Below, piece by piece: positions 28,023-37,374 of a stretch of 64,000 nt of DNA; the stretch's first letter is position 1, and the number at the start of each line of letters is the position of its first letter. Source of the DNA: Leptolyngbya sp. FACHB-321 (GTDB lineage Bacteria > Cyanobacteriota > Cyanobacteriia > Leptolyngbyales > Leptolyngbyaceae); the NCBI RefSeq assembly GCF_014695975.1, contig NZ_JACJPI010000078.1:1-64000 (forward strand), given 5' to 3'. Made by a program: the position numbers and the translations under genes. The notes under the pieces were generated by a model. That model saw only the letters and a list, made by a program, of their open reading frames with translations, ran no database searches and was not told where the DNA came from.

Positions 28023-30218
28023 TTACTTCACAGGTGTCTGCTGTCGTACTGGAATCTCCAGCCAAAATTCTGCTCCCTGCCCTGGTGCGGAAACGCATTT
28101 CAAACTGCCGTGATGCTTCTCGACAATGATTTGGTAGCTGATAGATAGCCCTAGCCCGGTGCCTTTGCCGATCGGCTTGGTGGTGAAAAACGGGTCAAAC
28201 AGTTTGGCATAATGCTCAGGCGAAATGCCAGGACCGTTATCGCGAATGCGAATGACAACGGAAGACGGTGAGGATTGACTGGCTAACGCCTTACCGCTTG
28301 CCCCTACCCCTTCACTCTTGATTGTCTCTGTCTGAATTGTGATTGTCGCTGGGTTTGCCATCAACTCGGCAGTCGATCGCCCCTCGTTATATTTTTCCAG
28401 CGCGTCGATCGCGTTGCTCAAAATATTCATGAAGACCTGATTCAACTGTCCGGCGTAGCATTCTACTAGGGGAAGATCGCCGTATTGCTTAACAATTTCG
28501 ATCGCAGGCTGCGCGAGGTTGGGTCTCAGCCGATTTTGCAGAATGAGCAGCGTGCTATCAATGCCTTCATGAATCTGCACGCGCTTCATGTCGGATTCAT
28601 CCAAGCGCGAAAAGTTCCGCAGCGAAAGTACAATTTCACGAATGCGATCGGCTCCAATGCTCATTGAAGCAAGCATCTTTTGCAAATCACTGACCAGAAA
28701 GTCGAGATCAATTTCTTCTCGATAAGCACGAATCTCTGGGTCGAGGTCAGCATACCGCTGCTCGTACATTTGAATCAGCGTCAGCAAATCTCTGGTGTAG
28801 TTTGTTGCATGAGGCAAATTGCCATAAATAAAGTTGATGGGGTTGTTGATTTCGTGGGCAACACCTGCGACTAGTTGCCCCAGACTTGACATTTTTTCAG
28901 TTTGAATCAACTGTGCCTGAGTTTGCTGCAGTGCCTGAAACGCCTGCGCTGATTTCGCAGTCTCTTTTCGCAGCCTGCGTTCATTCACTGTTACTTGCCC
29001 TAAGAGGGCATAGAACGAAATGGTCAAGCGCCCCAGTTCATCTTCCCGACTCATTAGCTCTTCGCTTTTGGCGCTGGTTTCTGCTAAACGGTTGCATTCG
29101 TCCATAATGGGCTGTAAACGTTGGTTAAGGCGTTTTACAAACATCGCCACAACCAGACCCAGGACGATCGATACACCAATAATTGAGCCAAGCGCACTAA
29201 TCGCTGTAAAACGAATCACGGGACCCAATACGACTGCTTCGGGGACAGCCGCCATCAACACCCAGTCGTTACTTGGAATGCGCTGGTATGCCCAGTACTC
29301 GCGCTTTCCTGTTGCATCTTGCCACTGTGTGATGCCGCTGTTTGTGCCTGATTGAAGCGCAGTTTGAAGGCGTTGCCACAGCCCAGCATAGTTATTCATG
29401 CCAGGAAACTGCTTAAGATTCGTGCTTTTTTGGGCATCGCCAGAATAAACCACCTGCGGATCGGGCGGATAGGCAATCAAGCCCCCTTTCGCGCTGACCA
29501 GAATGAAGTAGCCTGCATCGCGCATGACTTGAACTGACAGTTTTTTGCTAAGGAAACTCAGCTCAAGATCTTGACTCAGTACACCCAAAAGTTGCCCTTT
29601 ACTGCTGTAAAACGGCATGGAGTAGGCAGTGCTGACCAAAATTTGGGGTGGTTTGAGCGTGTCTTCTAGATAGGGTACTGGCTCTAACCAGATAGGTTTG
29701 CCCGCTACGATCGGCTGCGTAAAGTAGTTCTCTTGAAAATTGGTTTGAGCCGCTTCTCCTCCTTGCGCCTCAATTTTGCCAGTCTTAGGATTGCGTACAG
29801 CATAGGGGTAGGCAAATTTTCGCGATGGCAGAATGAGGCGATTGTCAGGTGGCTGCCCAAAGCCCAAGCCAGTGCCTAAGGGAGACGTTGTTAACGAGCG
29901 ATCGAGCAAATTGACATACACTTGCTCTCGCCGTTCACCGGCTTCGTAAAAAGTTTTGATGGCATCAGCAACCAGCTTTGTCGAATATTCAAATGTGGTG
30001 AAGTCGCCATCCAGGTTTTCGGCTTTGACCTGGAGGCTCGATCGTAGTTCAGCTTCAGACTGTCTTGCCAGTTCCCAATAGGTTAAGAAGGCAGTGCCAA
30101 CCAACCCAACGAGGGAGCCGCCCACTACCGAGAGAAACAGCCGTGATCCCACAGAGCGCATGAGAGAGATTTGCCGCTTGGGGCGCGGTGACACCGAGTC
30201 CGAAGCGCTGGACTGCAT
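28023..30218 (-). CDS. Membrane sensor histidine kinase with Cache and HAMP domains
   Basis: The 731-residue kinase has a first membrane span (LFLSVVGGSLVGLVGTAFLTYW, about 27-48), a periplasmic double-Cache-type sensor with YFTQPIVAGKPIW, AYSMPFYSSKGQLLGVLSQDL and ISSNDWVLMAAVPE-like segments, and a second span (ISALGSIIGVSIVLGLVVAMF). A HAMP region and coiled coil follow, then a HisKA with AHEINNPINF (phosphoacceptor His) and a HATPase with NAIDAL, DNGPGIS and GTGLGLSIS. It should sense a small extracellular ligand and phosphorylate a response regulator not found nearby. Monocistronic, divergent in function from the SET gene upstream in the same orientation, which is 105 bases away. Confidence 0.93.
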   Translation of the reverse strand: MQSSASDSVSPRPKRQISLMRSVGSRLFLSVVGGSLVGLVGTAFLTYWELARQSEAELRSSLQVKAENLDGDFTTFEYSTKLVADAIKTFYEAGERREQVYVNLLDRSLTTSPLGTGLGFGQPPDNRLILPSRKFAYPYAVRNPKTGKIEAQGGEAAQTNFQENYFTQPIVAGKPIWLEPVPYLEDTLKPPQILVSTAYSMPFYSSKGQLLGVLSQDLELSFLSKKLSVQVMRDAGYFILVSAKGGLIAYPPDPQVVYSGDAQKSTNLKQFPGMNNYAGLWQRLQTALQSGTNSGITQWQDATGKREYWAYQRIPSNDWVLMAAVPEAVVLGPVIRFTAISALGSIIGVSIVLGLVVAMFVKRLNQRLQPIMDECNRLAETSAKSEELMSREDELGRLTISFYALLGQVTVNERRLRKETAKSAQAFQALQQTQAQLIQTEKMSSLGQLVAGVAHEINNPINFIYGNLPHATNYTRDLLTLIQMYEQRYADLDPEIRAYREEIDLDFLVSDLQKMLASMSIGADRIREIVLSLRNFSRLDESDMKRVQIHEGIDSTLLILQNRLRPNLAQPAIEIVKQYGDLPLVECYAGQLNQVFMNILSNAIDALEKYNEGRSTAELMANPATITIQTETIKSEGVGASGKALASQSSPSSVVIRIRDNGPGISPEHYAKLFDPFFTTKPIGKGTGLGLSISYQIIVEKHHGSLKCVSAPGQGAEFWLEIPVRQQTPVK

Positions 30219-30323
30219 AAGGTTTCTCCTGGGACTCGTGGTAGCGTGAGCTTAAAACAGCTTGATAGCGTGCATAGTAACGTGCAGATTAATCACGTGC
30301 AGGGGAGCAGACTTGTTATGAGG

Positions 30324-30935
30324 TTAGCTAGCCGCTTTAAAGGTGGTAGTGCGATCGTAGTAGCAGGCAAGAATTGAGTCCATTTTCGCGTCTCCTCGCG
30401 CAATCGCTGCCACCTTTGCCATAAATTTATGGTCGATCAGGTGTTTGAGCGGTTGCTCTACATGATTGAAACAGCGCATTGCCTCATCGGCTTTACAGTC
30501 CCATTCTGGATAATGGTACAAGATGTCGTCGGGCATGACTTTAGTGCGGGTGCTACCAGGTTCGGGAACGCAGTAAAACGGTTTGTCTAAATTAAAGTAG
30601 CCGTAATCATCAGTCAACTCGTCACCTGGATGAATATCCCGCGCTGCCAGTTCAAATTTATACGGTGTAGCAATGCAGCTTGAGTTGAAGCTGTGGTTGA
30701 CATACCGTGCAATGTCCCAACACAAAATGTAGCGTCCCTGCTCATCCCGATAGCTGTACTTGATAAGGTGCTCACGCTGCACAGTATCAAGCGACGCAAG
30801 ATGAGACTCATCAAACATCTGATCGAGGTCGTCCAAAATCCAGGTAATGCTTCCTTTGGGGATCAGCTTGGTTGCAAAAACACCGTAGCCAATCGAGTCA
30901 TTAATAAACCGAAGCTCTGTATCCGGATGCATCAT
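30324..30935 (-). CDS. SET-domain protein
   Basis: From ATG 30935 the product has 203 residues. SET-domain signatures are visible: the N-terminal GYGVFATKLIPKGS, the NHSFNSSC motif (NHSxxxNC-like, SAM/pseudoknot region) and GDELTDDYGYF (the catalytic-tyrosine-like ELxxDY). A C-terminal extension contains CVPEPGS and a Cys-rich DCKADEAMRCF that could be a post-SET. SET proteins methylate lysines on proteins; bacterial members are less common than eukaryotic ones and their targets are mostly unknown. TTG 30947 would extend it by four residues. Upstream of the sensor-kinase gene in the same orientation, 105 bases apart. Confidence 0.82.
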   Translation of the reverse strand: MMHPDTELRFINDSIGYGVFATKLIPKGSITWILDDLDQMFDESHLASLDTVQREHLIKYSYRDEQGRYILCWDIARYVNHSFNSSCIATPYKFELAARDIHPGDELTDDYGYFNLDKPFYCVPEPGSTRTKVMPDDILYHYPEWDCKADEAMRCFNHVEQPLKHLIDHKFMAKVAAIARGDAKMDSILACYYDRTTTFKAAS

Positions 30936-31163
30936 TGCAGTAAACAACCCTCAAACTTGAAAACCAGGCTTGCTCAAAACAGACTTTAGCCGTAGCTTGA
31001 AGCGCAAACAGTTTAACGGCTAGAAAGATTGCAAGTCTATCCCAACTGGCTCTAGCAGTTCAAAGGTAATTCTACGGAACACAGTTTCTAAAAGTTCTAA
31101 AAAGCACGATCGCTCAAGCTTAGAGGTCAGTTTTCTTGAGGCAGTCTAAGCTTTAACGAAGCC

Positions 31164-32126
31164 CTAATAGCCCTCTTCTTCGTACTCTGGAGCTTTTGTT
31201 TTTTCGGGGATGTTGATGCGAGGAGGCTGGTAGGGCAAAGGCTTTTGGTCTTCGTCTTCCCACGCATCGCTTTCGAGGTCTTCGTCTTCGTAATCAACGT
31301 CAGGATAGGGCTGCTGTGGTTCGGGGCGAGGGACATAGCGATCGCGGGCAGGCGTTGCCTCACTCCAGTTGTCTTCCTCTTCATCATCGTAGTAAAGCGG
31401 TTCAGCACGGCGCTGTTGCCGCAACTGCCGAGGCTGCGAATCGCTCCAGTTATCGTCATCCCAAGTTTCTTGGATAACGGGTTCTTTCTGGCGAACAGGG
31501 GTAGCGATCGGCGTACGTAACCCAGTGCCAAGCTGATTGTCTGCACGCACAGGTGCCACGTAGCTGTCTTCTTCTTCGCGCTCCCAAGGGGGGTTGCCGA
31601 TGCCAAGACGCTCTAATACGCCCACAGACAACTGCATCAAGCGTTCTTCTGAACCTTCAAATACAATCAGGCGATCAGGTCCGCTGCTGACCACTTCATC
31701 GACAGACAACTCGTAGGTACTGACAACCTGGTCGGGAATCAGCGGTAAACCGATCGATGCCAGGATCAAAGACGTAACCTTACCGTTATCAATATCAAAC
31801 TTAAAGCCGCGTACTTTGCCTAGCAGCTCGCCTGTTTCGGTAACGACCTCACAATTAATCAGGCTGCTGTAAGACTCGACATCAATATCTTCAATGACAT
31901 CGTCGTTATCCACCAGAATGACATCCCCAATCTGCCGAATACTGCTCAAGAGCATAGGCTGAGGGGTGCCGTAAAGTATGTTTGGACGCAGGCTGAGGGC
32001 AACCACCTCTTGCTGGTCGATATCTACCCAGAGTTGACTGACAACACCAAGTTTTTTGCCCGTATCACGGGTAATCACCTGCGTGCCAAGGAGGTCTGAG
32101 CGTTGGCGGATCTCTTCAAATGCCAT
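31164..32126 (-). CDS. PRC-barrel domain protein with acidic tail
   Basis: From ATG 32126 the product has 320 residues. Two PRC-barrel domains are seen: RQRSDLLGTQVITRDTGKKLGVVSQLWVD near the start, and INCEVVTETGELLGKVRGFKFDI at about 105-130. The C-terminal 140 residues are strongly acidic and aromatic (YYDDEEEDNWSEA, YPDVDYEDEDLESD) and probably unstructured. It lies 74 bases after smc in the same orientation, an adjacency seen in cyanobacteria, so it may act with SMC on the chromosome; PRC proteins usually mediate protein-protein contacts. Cytosolic. The longer frame to 32150 lacks a better start. Confidence 0.85.
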   Translation of the reverse strand: MAFEEIRQRSDLLGTQVITRDTGKKLGVVSQLWVDIDQQEVVALSLRPNILYGTPQPMLLSSIRQIGDVILVDNDDVIEDIDVESYSSLINCEVVTETGELLGKVRGFKFDIDNGKVTSLILASIGLPLIPDQVVSTYELSVDEVVSSGPDRLIVFEGSEERLMQLSVGVLERLGIGNPPWEREEEDSYVAPVRADNQLGTGLRTPIATPVRQKEPVIQETWDDDNWSDSQPRQLRQQRRAEPLYYDDEEEDNWSEATPARDRYVPRPEPQQPYPDVDYEDEDLESDAWEDEDQKPLPYQPPRINIPEKTKAPEYEEEGY

Positions 32127-32200
32127 TATGGGTCGAATCCTGATTCGCAAATCCTGATCACTATCAAATCATATAGCGGTGAAATCATACAGCAGCTAAC

Positions 32201-35200
32201 TTAGACGGAGGCGCTTTGAGGCAGTAGGTTAATACCTAAAACCTGCGTATACGCTCCTCGCGCTTGAGTGACCCCGATCGTGCGATCAGCTGACTCAATC
32301 ATCGGTCGCCGTAGACTTACAACAAGAAACTGTGCTTCCTGTGCCTGCTGTTTGATCATTCTAGCTAATCGCTCTACGTTTGCCCCATCCAAAAACATAT
32401 CCACTTCATCAAAGGCGTAAAAGGGCGAGGGACGGTAGCGCTGTAAGGCAAAGATAAAGCTGAGTGCAGTAAGCGATTTTTCGCCGCCGGACATAGAAGC
32501 GAGACGCTGGACAGGCTTGCCCTTAGGATGAGCTACAAGGTTAAGTCCGCCGTTGAATGGGTCTTGCGAGTCTTCTAGCTGCAAGTGTCCGTCACCATCT
32601 GAGAGGGTGGCAAAGATAGATTGGAAGTTGATGTTAACCGCATCAAAGGCTTCTTTGAACGCACGTTGCCGTAGAGTGGTGAAGTTTTCGATGCGAAGAA
32701 GGAGTTCGGTGCGCTCTTCTTGCAGGGTATGGAGTTTATCCGTCAGTTCTTCAAGCCGTGCCTGAGTGCGATCGTATTCTTCCAGCGCCAGCATATTGAC
32801 GGGTTCCATTGCCTGGAGGCGTTTCTGGAGCGATCGCAGCTCATGCTGTAGCTCTACCAAATCGCGGGTGGCTGTGTCGGGAATTTCTGGCAATGGATCG
32901 GGCAGATCGGGCTGTTGTGCTTCCAGTTGCGCGGTGAGTTCGCTCAATTCTGCTCGGCGTGCCTGTTGGGTTTCCTCAAGTTTCTGCTGTTGCCAGGTTA
33001 GCTGCTGCTGCTGGGTTTGCTGCTCTCGCAATTGACGCTCGGCGCGATCACGAGTTTGTTTCTCCAGACCCAACCGGGTTTCTAACTCTGCCAGTGCTGC
33101 CTGCGTTTCACCAATTTGCGCCTTCAAAGCTGACTGCTGATCGCTGACTGCTGACTGCTCCTGTATCTGCGTCGTTTGCTGCGTACGGTATTCCTGTAAG
33201 CGCTCCTGCCCTTGCTGGATTTTTTCCTGCGATCGCTGGCGCTGGTTCTCCAGATTTTGCAGCCGTTGTTCGAGCGATCGCACAGCCAGTTCTCGCTGCG
33301 TGAGTTCGGCTTCCTGAGCGCGGAGGGCGGTTTGAATCTGCTGCCATTCGCTATGGGTTTGCGATTGTTCCAGGTCAGCTAAGGTTTGCCGCAATGTCTG
33401 TAGCTGGAGATCTTGAGCGGGAAGCTCGGTTTCGAGTGTGTGCAGGCGCGTTTGAGCGATCGCTAACTCTTGGATGTTTTGAGTCAACTGCGTTTGCACC
33501 TGCGTCACTGTCACAGCGAGATTTTGGTGTTCGGCATCCAGTTGTTGTGTCTGAAGTTGTGCCTCGCGGTGCTGCTGGCGAGCTTCTGTTAATGCTTGAG
33601 TGCGCTCTTTAGTAAGTTGGGTCGCTCGTTGCATGGCGTGGTTGCAGCGTTCGAGAATGCGATCGATTTCATGCAGGCGATCGCGCAGGGCAATGACCTC
33701 GGCGGACTCGGTAGCTTCGACAGTGCCAAAGTGGATCGATTGACGATTGCTGTTGCTACCGCCAGTCATCGCACCACTGGCTTCCAGCAATTCCCCATCT
33801 AGCGTCACAATGCGGTGCTGACCCATGTGGCGACGAGCAGCGCTGAGGGTCTCAAAGACAACGGTGGTGCCGAAGACGTAGGCGAAGACGTTGCGGTAAC
33901 GATCGTCAAACTCCACCAGATTGATGGCGTAATCAACGCAGCCAGAGAGCGATCGCACGCCGTTACCAGAGGGTGTCCGTCCAGACTGGAGCTTATTCAG
34001 CGGTAGAAAGGTGGCACGTCCAGCCCGCTTTTGTTTAAGGATTTCGATGCCAGCGGCGGCGATCGCGTCATCTTCCACAACTAAATTTCCCAAACGTGCC
34101 CCTGCTGCCGTTTCTAACGCCAGTTGATAGCGGGGATCAACTCGTCCCAATTGAGCAACCAGCCCGCACACACCTGTCAGCCCCATTTGCAAAATAACTT
34201 GAGTCGCATGAGTACCTTGCGCTTCCTGTATCGCCTGAGTTTGGGCTTCGAGCTTGTCCAGTCGGCGTTGCTTTTCGCGCTGTTCGTGCAGCAATCGCGT
34301 CTGGGTTTCTTGCTGGATCTGGAGTTCTTGTTCGGCAGCGGCAAGACTTTGGGCAATCGCCTGGATCTGTTCTTGAGTCGCCAGCAGCCGTAGCTCAAGG
34401 TCGGCTTTTTGAGTTTGGCGATCGGTCAGCCGTTGCTGTAAGGTTTCTAGAGATTGAGTTTGCTCCTGGATCTGCCGTTCTAGCTGGCGGGTGCGCTCCT
34501 GTAGCTGGGCTTGCTCGGTGCGCTGGGGTTCGAGGGCATCAACCAGTGTCTCAATGTTGTGATGCAGGGCAGTTTGCTCTTGCACCCAGGCTTCAGCACT
34601 GGCGGCTGAGGCATTGGCAGCGGCGCGGCTTTGCTCTAAGGTTTGCTGCGCCTGATCTCGTTCGTGCTGTCGAGCGGCAATGAGTTGAGCCTCTGCCGCG
34701 TGCTGTTGAGTGTAGGTGTCGATCGCCTGCACGTGTTCTTGGAGGTCTCGTTGCGTTTGCGCCAGCTTTGCAGCTGTGTCTCGACTAGCAGCCTGCAAAT
34801 CTTGCTCTTGCCGCTGAAGTTGGCGTAGCTCTGCCTCACGCGTTGCCAACGTGGACTGAAGCGCAAGCTGTTCGTCTTCGCCTAGCGCACGGACGCGGGC
34901 ATTGAGTTGGTCTAACTCAGCGGTGGCTTGCTGGATAGTCGTCACCAAAGCAGCCAGTTGGGTGTTGAGGTCGGTGTGTTCGCGATCGCCGCTGGCAAGC
35001 TGTTCCCGTAACCGCTGGGCACTCTGGAACGACTGCTGATAGCAGATCACAATTTCCCACTGCTCTTTGGTTTGCAGTTCGTGCCGCAGTTTTTTGTACT
35101 TTTCGGCTTTGATGCGGTCTTGGGCAAGGCGATCGCGCTGGTCAATCAGCTCTTTTTCGACAATGTGGTAGCGGTCTTCGTGATCTCTGACGGCATCTAG

Positions 35201-35923
35201 CTTTTCTTTTGCCTGGTTGATTTTGCGATCGAACGTGGCAACGCCTGCTAACTCATCAATAATCTCGCGGCGTTCACGCGCATTCATCGAAATAATACGA
35301 GTCACGTCCCCTTGTAACACGACGTTGTAGCCTTCAGGATAAACGCGCAAACGGTTCAACTCTTCGTGGAGTTCTGTCAGGGTGCAGGGTTCGCTGTTGA
35401 TGTAATAGTTGGAGGTGTAGGTGCCTTGCTGCGTGACGCGCAGTTTGCGAGTGACACTCCATTCGGTGCGGAGGGGGCGCGCTCCCTTACCGTTTTCTGA
35501 ATGCCCACTTTCTAAATGACCATTGTTTGAATGCCCGTTTTCTGAATGCTTATCACCGTTCTGGACGCCGTTCTGAATATTGGACGAGCCGTCTTGACGC
35601 ATGGAGCCGTCGCTGTTGACCTGCCGTTCGATCGCATCCTCCAGCAATTCTGGCTCATCCGAAAGATCAAATGTAACGGTCACGCTTGCCTCTACCGTCG
35701 ATCGACCGCGTGTACTTTGCGTATGGTTAACCAGATCGGGGAGACGCTCTGCCCGCATCCCTTTTGACCCTGCTAGGCCGAGGCAAAACAGCAGCGCATC
35801 CAGTAAATTCGACTTTCCAGAACCGTTGGGTCCAGACACCACTGTAAAACCGGGCAGCAACGGAATTGGCGTTGTGCCACCAAAGGATTTAAAGTTGGAG
35901 AGTTCTAGACGCTTGATGTACAC
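32201..35923 (-). CDS. smc: Chromosome segregation protein SMC
   Basis: The 1240-residue SMC compacts and segregates the chromosome as an ATP-dependent dimer. The N-terminal head has Walker A GPNGSGKSN at 31-39; long heptad coiled coils flank a hinge (GVCGLVAQLGRVDPRYQLAL to about residue 690); the C-terminal head has the signature SGGEKSLTAL and Walker B FYAFDEVDMFLD. It starts at GTG 35923. Two lineage-specific inserts are seen: an Asn/Gly/Ser/His-rich stretch at residues about 103-149 of the N-head, and a heptamer-repeat stretch near residues 921-931. ScpA and ScpB partners are not in the window. A palindrome resembling an SOS box lies about 105 bases upstream. Confidence 0.96.
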   Translation of the reverse strand: MYIKRLELSNFKSFGGTTPIPLLPGFTVVSGPNGSGKSNLLDALLFCLGLAGSKGMRAERLPDLVNHTQSTRGRSTVEASVTVTFDLSDEPELLEDAIERQVNSDGSMRQDGSSNIQNGVQNGDKHSENGHSNNGHLESGHSENGKGARPLRTEWSVTRKLRVTQQGTYTSNYYINSEPCTLTELHEELNRLRVYPEGYNVVLQGDVTRIISMNARERREIIDELAGVATFDRKINQAKEKLDAVRDHEDRYHIVEKELIDQRDRLAQDRIKAEKYKKLRHELQTKEQWEIVICYQQSFQSAQRLREQLASGDREHTDLNTQLAALVTTIQQATAELDQLNARVRALGEDEQLALQSTLATREAELRQLQRQEQDLQAASRDTAAKLAQTQRDLQEHVQAIDTYTQQHAAEAQLIAARQHERDQAQQTLEQSRAAANASAASAEAWVQEQTALHHNIETLVDALEPQRTEQAQLQERTRQLERQIQEQTQSLETLQQRLTDRQTQKADLELRLLATQEQIQAIAQSLAAAEQELQIQQETQTRLLHEQREKQRRLDKLEAQTQAIQEAQGTHATQVILQMGLTGVCGLVAQLGRVDPRYQLALETAAGARLGNLVVEDDAIAAAGIEILKQKRAGRATFLPLNKLQSGRTPSGNGVRSLSGCVDYAINLVEFDDRYRNVFAYVFGTTVVFETLSAARRHMGQHRIVTLDGELLEASGAMTGGSNSNRQSIHFGTVEATESAEVIALRDRLHEIDRILERCNHAMQRATQLTKERTQALTEARQQHREAQLQTQQLDAEHQNLAVTVTQVQTQLTQNIQELAIAQTRLHTLETELPAQDLQLQTLRQTLADLEQSQTHSEWQQIQTALRAQEAELTQRELAVRSLEQRLQNLENQRQRSQEKIQQGQERLQEYRTQQTTQIQEQSAVSDQQSALKAQIGETQAALAELETRLGLEKQTRDRAERQLREQQTQQQQLTWQQQKLEETQQARRAELSELTAQLEAQQPDLPDPLPEIPDTATRDLVELQHELRSLQKRLQAMEPVNMLALEEYDRTQARLEELTDKLHTLQEERTELLLRIENFTTLRQRAFKEAFDAVNINFQSIFATLSDGDGHLQLEDSQDPFNGGLNLVAHPKGKPVQRLASMSGGEKSLTALSFIFALQRYRPSPFYAFDEVDMFLDGANVERLARMIKQQAQEAQFLVVSLRRPMIESADRTIGVTQARGAYTQVLGINLLPQSASV
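33129..33162 (-). repeat. Heptamer tandem repeat within smc
   Basis: On the coding strand this reads about four units of GCAGTCA, one altered to GCGATCA, encoding QSAVSDQQSAL in the C-terminal coiled coil. The same heptamer occurs in tandem in the spacer at 60681-60711, so this looks like a mobile or slippage-prone short repeat that has entered a coding region in frame. Confidence 0.7.
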
Positions 35924-36025
35924 AGCTTGCCTAAGCCGCTTAAGAGGGCGAAATCAGTGTTCAGTGTAGCCTCTAAGCGATGCTATGAACGAAACGATCG
36001 CTGTTCTTTCTATTCATAGCATTTT

Positions 36026-36041
36026 TAGAACAAGCGTTCTA
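36026..36041. promoter_or_regulatory. LexA/SOS-box-like palindrome upstream of smc
   Basis: TAGAAC-AAGC-GTTCTA is a perfect 6+6 palindrome. The core GAAC-N4-GTTC fits the Gram-positive LexA consensus and is close to the cyanobacterial consensus RGTACNNNDGTWCB, missing only the T of the left half. It lies about 105 bases upstream of the smc start codon. Whether it binds LexA is inference. Confidence 0.35.
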
Positions 36042-36117
36042 TAGGCATCGTACTTTTTGACAGTGTTTTTTGGCAGTTTCTTCCCAAGCCTGAGTACGGT
36101 CGAGTCGGGGTACGGCT

Positions 36118-37374
36118 TCACTTAACTTGGGTAACACGCCAACTTAGCTTCAAGTTAATCCAGAAGTTCCAGAGTGTAACTGCCGCAATCGCCAAAAAGT
36201 TTGCTACGTAAGGATTGAGATGCAGCCCATTAAACAGCACATTTAAGAGCAAAACTTTGAGAATCAGACCCATTAAGCAAATCAGGTTGAATTTGATAAA
36301 GCGTTTGATGACTTGATGTCGTTTTTGCTGCTGCTGCGTCAGATCGCTAAAAGTCCAGCGATCGTTCCAGACGAAATTATTGATGATTGCCAGTTCTGCC
36401 GCCACGATCGCGCTGCGAGTCAGCCCAAAACCTAACGTCCCATGCAGCAGATAGAGCAGCCCCATATCAACCACTAGCCCGCTCAGACCGACAAAGCCAA
36501 ACCGTATAAAGCGTCCGATGGGAAAATCTAGCGCTTGACGAAACCGACTGAGCCGTCCTAAAGACACCCGCAAGCGCACGAGATGACGGATATAGTCGCG
36601 GTACTGCTTCCATGTCACCTTGCTTTCGCCAGCCTCGCGCTCCTGAAAGACATAGCCAACTTCTGTAATGCGATCGATCGCACCCCGTCCCAGCACTTCT
36701 AACAAAATCTTGTAGCCGAGTGGATGCAGCGATCGTCCTGCAATGGCACTACGACGCACTAAAAAATAACCGCTCATAGGGTCAGACACGCGACTCAGCA
36801 CACCTGGCAGCAAAACTAAACCCAACAGTTGCGCGCCTCGTGAGAGAAACCGCCGTGCTGCGCTCCACGTACTCACGCCACCGCCATCAGCGTTGCGGCT
36901 AGCGAGCGCCAAATCTGCACCTTGCTCGATCGCAGACAAAAGCTGCTCTAAAACCTCTGGCGGGTGCTGTAAATCGCCATCAATGACTCCTAGAACGTCG
37001 CCTCTAGCCGCTTGCCAGCCACGGATCACTGCGGTTGAAAGCCCTCGTTCTTCCTGACGACGCATCACGCGCAAGCAGGGGTAGTGAACGAGCAACGCTT
37101 GTGCTAGCTGCCAGGTGCCATCCGGGCTGTTGTCATCCACCACAACAATTTCATAGCGATCGGGCAACACTGCATCCAAACGCTGGCTCAACAGCGCCAC
37201 AATACGCTCAATGTTACGACTCTCGTTGTACGTCGGCACTACCAGCGAGAAGTGTACCGGAGCGATCACGCCTGCCGTTTTCTCAGCACGACCTAACGGT
37301 GGCTTTGCTGCGGTCGGCACCTGCAATGCCCCTGTAACTTCTGGTAGAAGCTGATAATCGTTCGTCGTTAACAT
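36118..37374 (-). CDS. GT2 polyprenyl-phosphate glycosyltransferase fused to GtrA domain
   Basis: The 418-residue protein has a GT2 domain with SLVVPTYNESRNIERIV, VVVDDNSPDGTWQ, GDVLGVIDGDLQHPPE (DxD) and SDPMSGYFLVRRS, resembling dolichol/polyprenyl-phosphate mannosyl- or glucosyltransferases. From about residue 275 a GtrA-like domain of four membrane helices follows (RFIRFGFVGLSGLVVDMGLLYLL to FWINLKLSW). It likely makes and flips a lipid-linked sugar for envelope glycans at the inner membrane. The sugar is unknown. ATG 37374. Monocistronic; the 250-base spacer downstream leads into smc. Confidence 0.9.
   Translation of the reverse strand: MLTTNDYQLLPEVTGALQVPTAAKPPLGRAEKTAGVIAPVHFSLVVPTYNESRNIERIVALLSQRLDAVLPDRYEIVVVDDNSPDGTWQLAQALLVHYPCLRVMRRQEERGLSTAVIRGWQAARGDVLGVIDGDLQHPPEVLEQLLSAIEQGADLALASRNADGGGVSTWSAARRFLSRGAQLLGLVLLPGVLSRVSDPMSGYFLVRRSAIAGRSLHPLGYKILLEVLGRGAIDRITEVGYVFQEREAGESKVTWKQYRDYIRHLVRLRVSLGRLSRFRQALDFPIGRFIRFGFVGLSGLVVDMGLLYLLHGTLGFGLTRSAIVAAELAIINNFVWNDRWTFSDLTQQQQKRHQVIKRFIKFNLICLMGLILKVLLLNVLFNGLHLNPYVANFLAIAAVTLWNFWINLKLSWRVTQVK

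Noticed and set aside
31127-31606. 159-codon frame on the minus strand inside the PRC-barrel gene
   Set aside because: Lysine/threonine-rich shadow of the acidic tail in another frame; the PRC frame carries the recognised domains.
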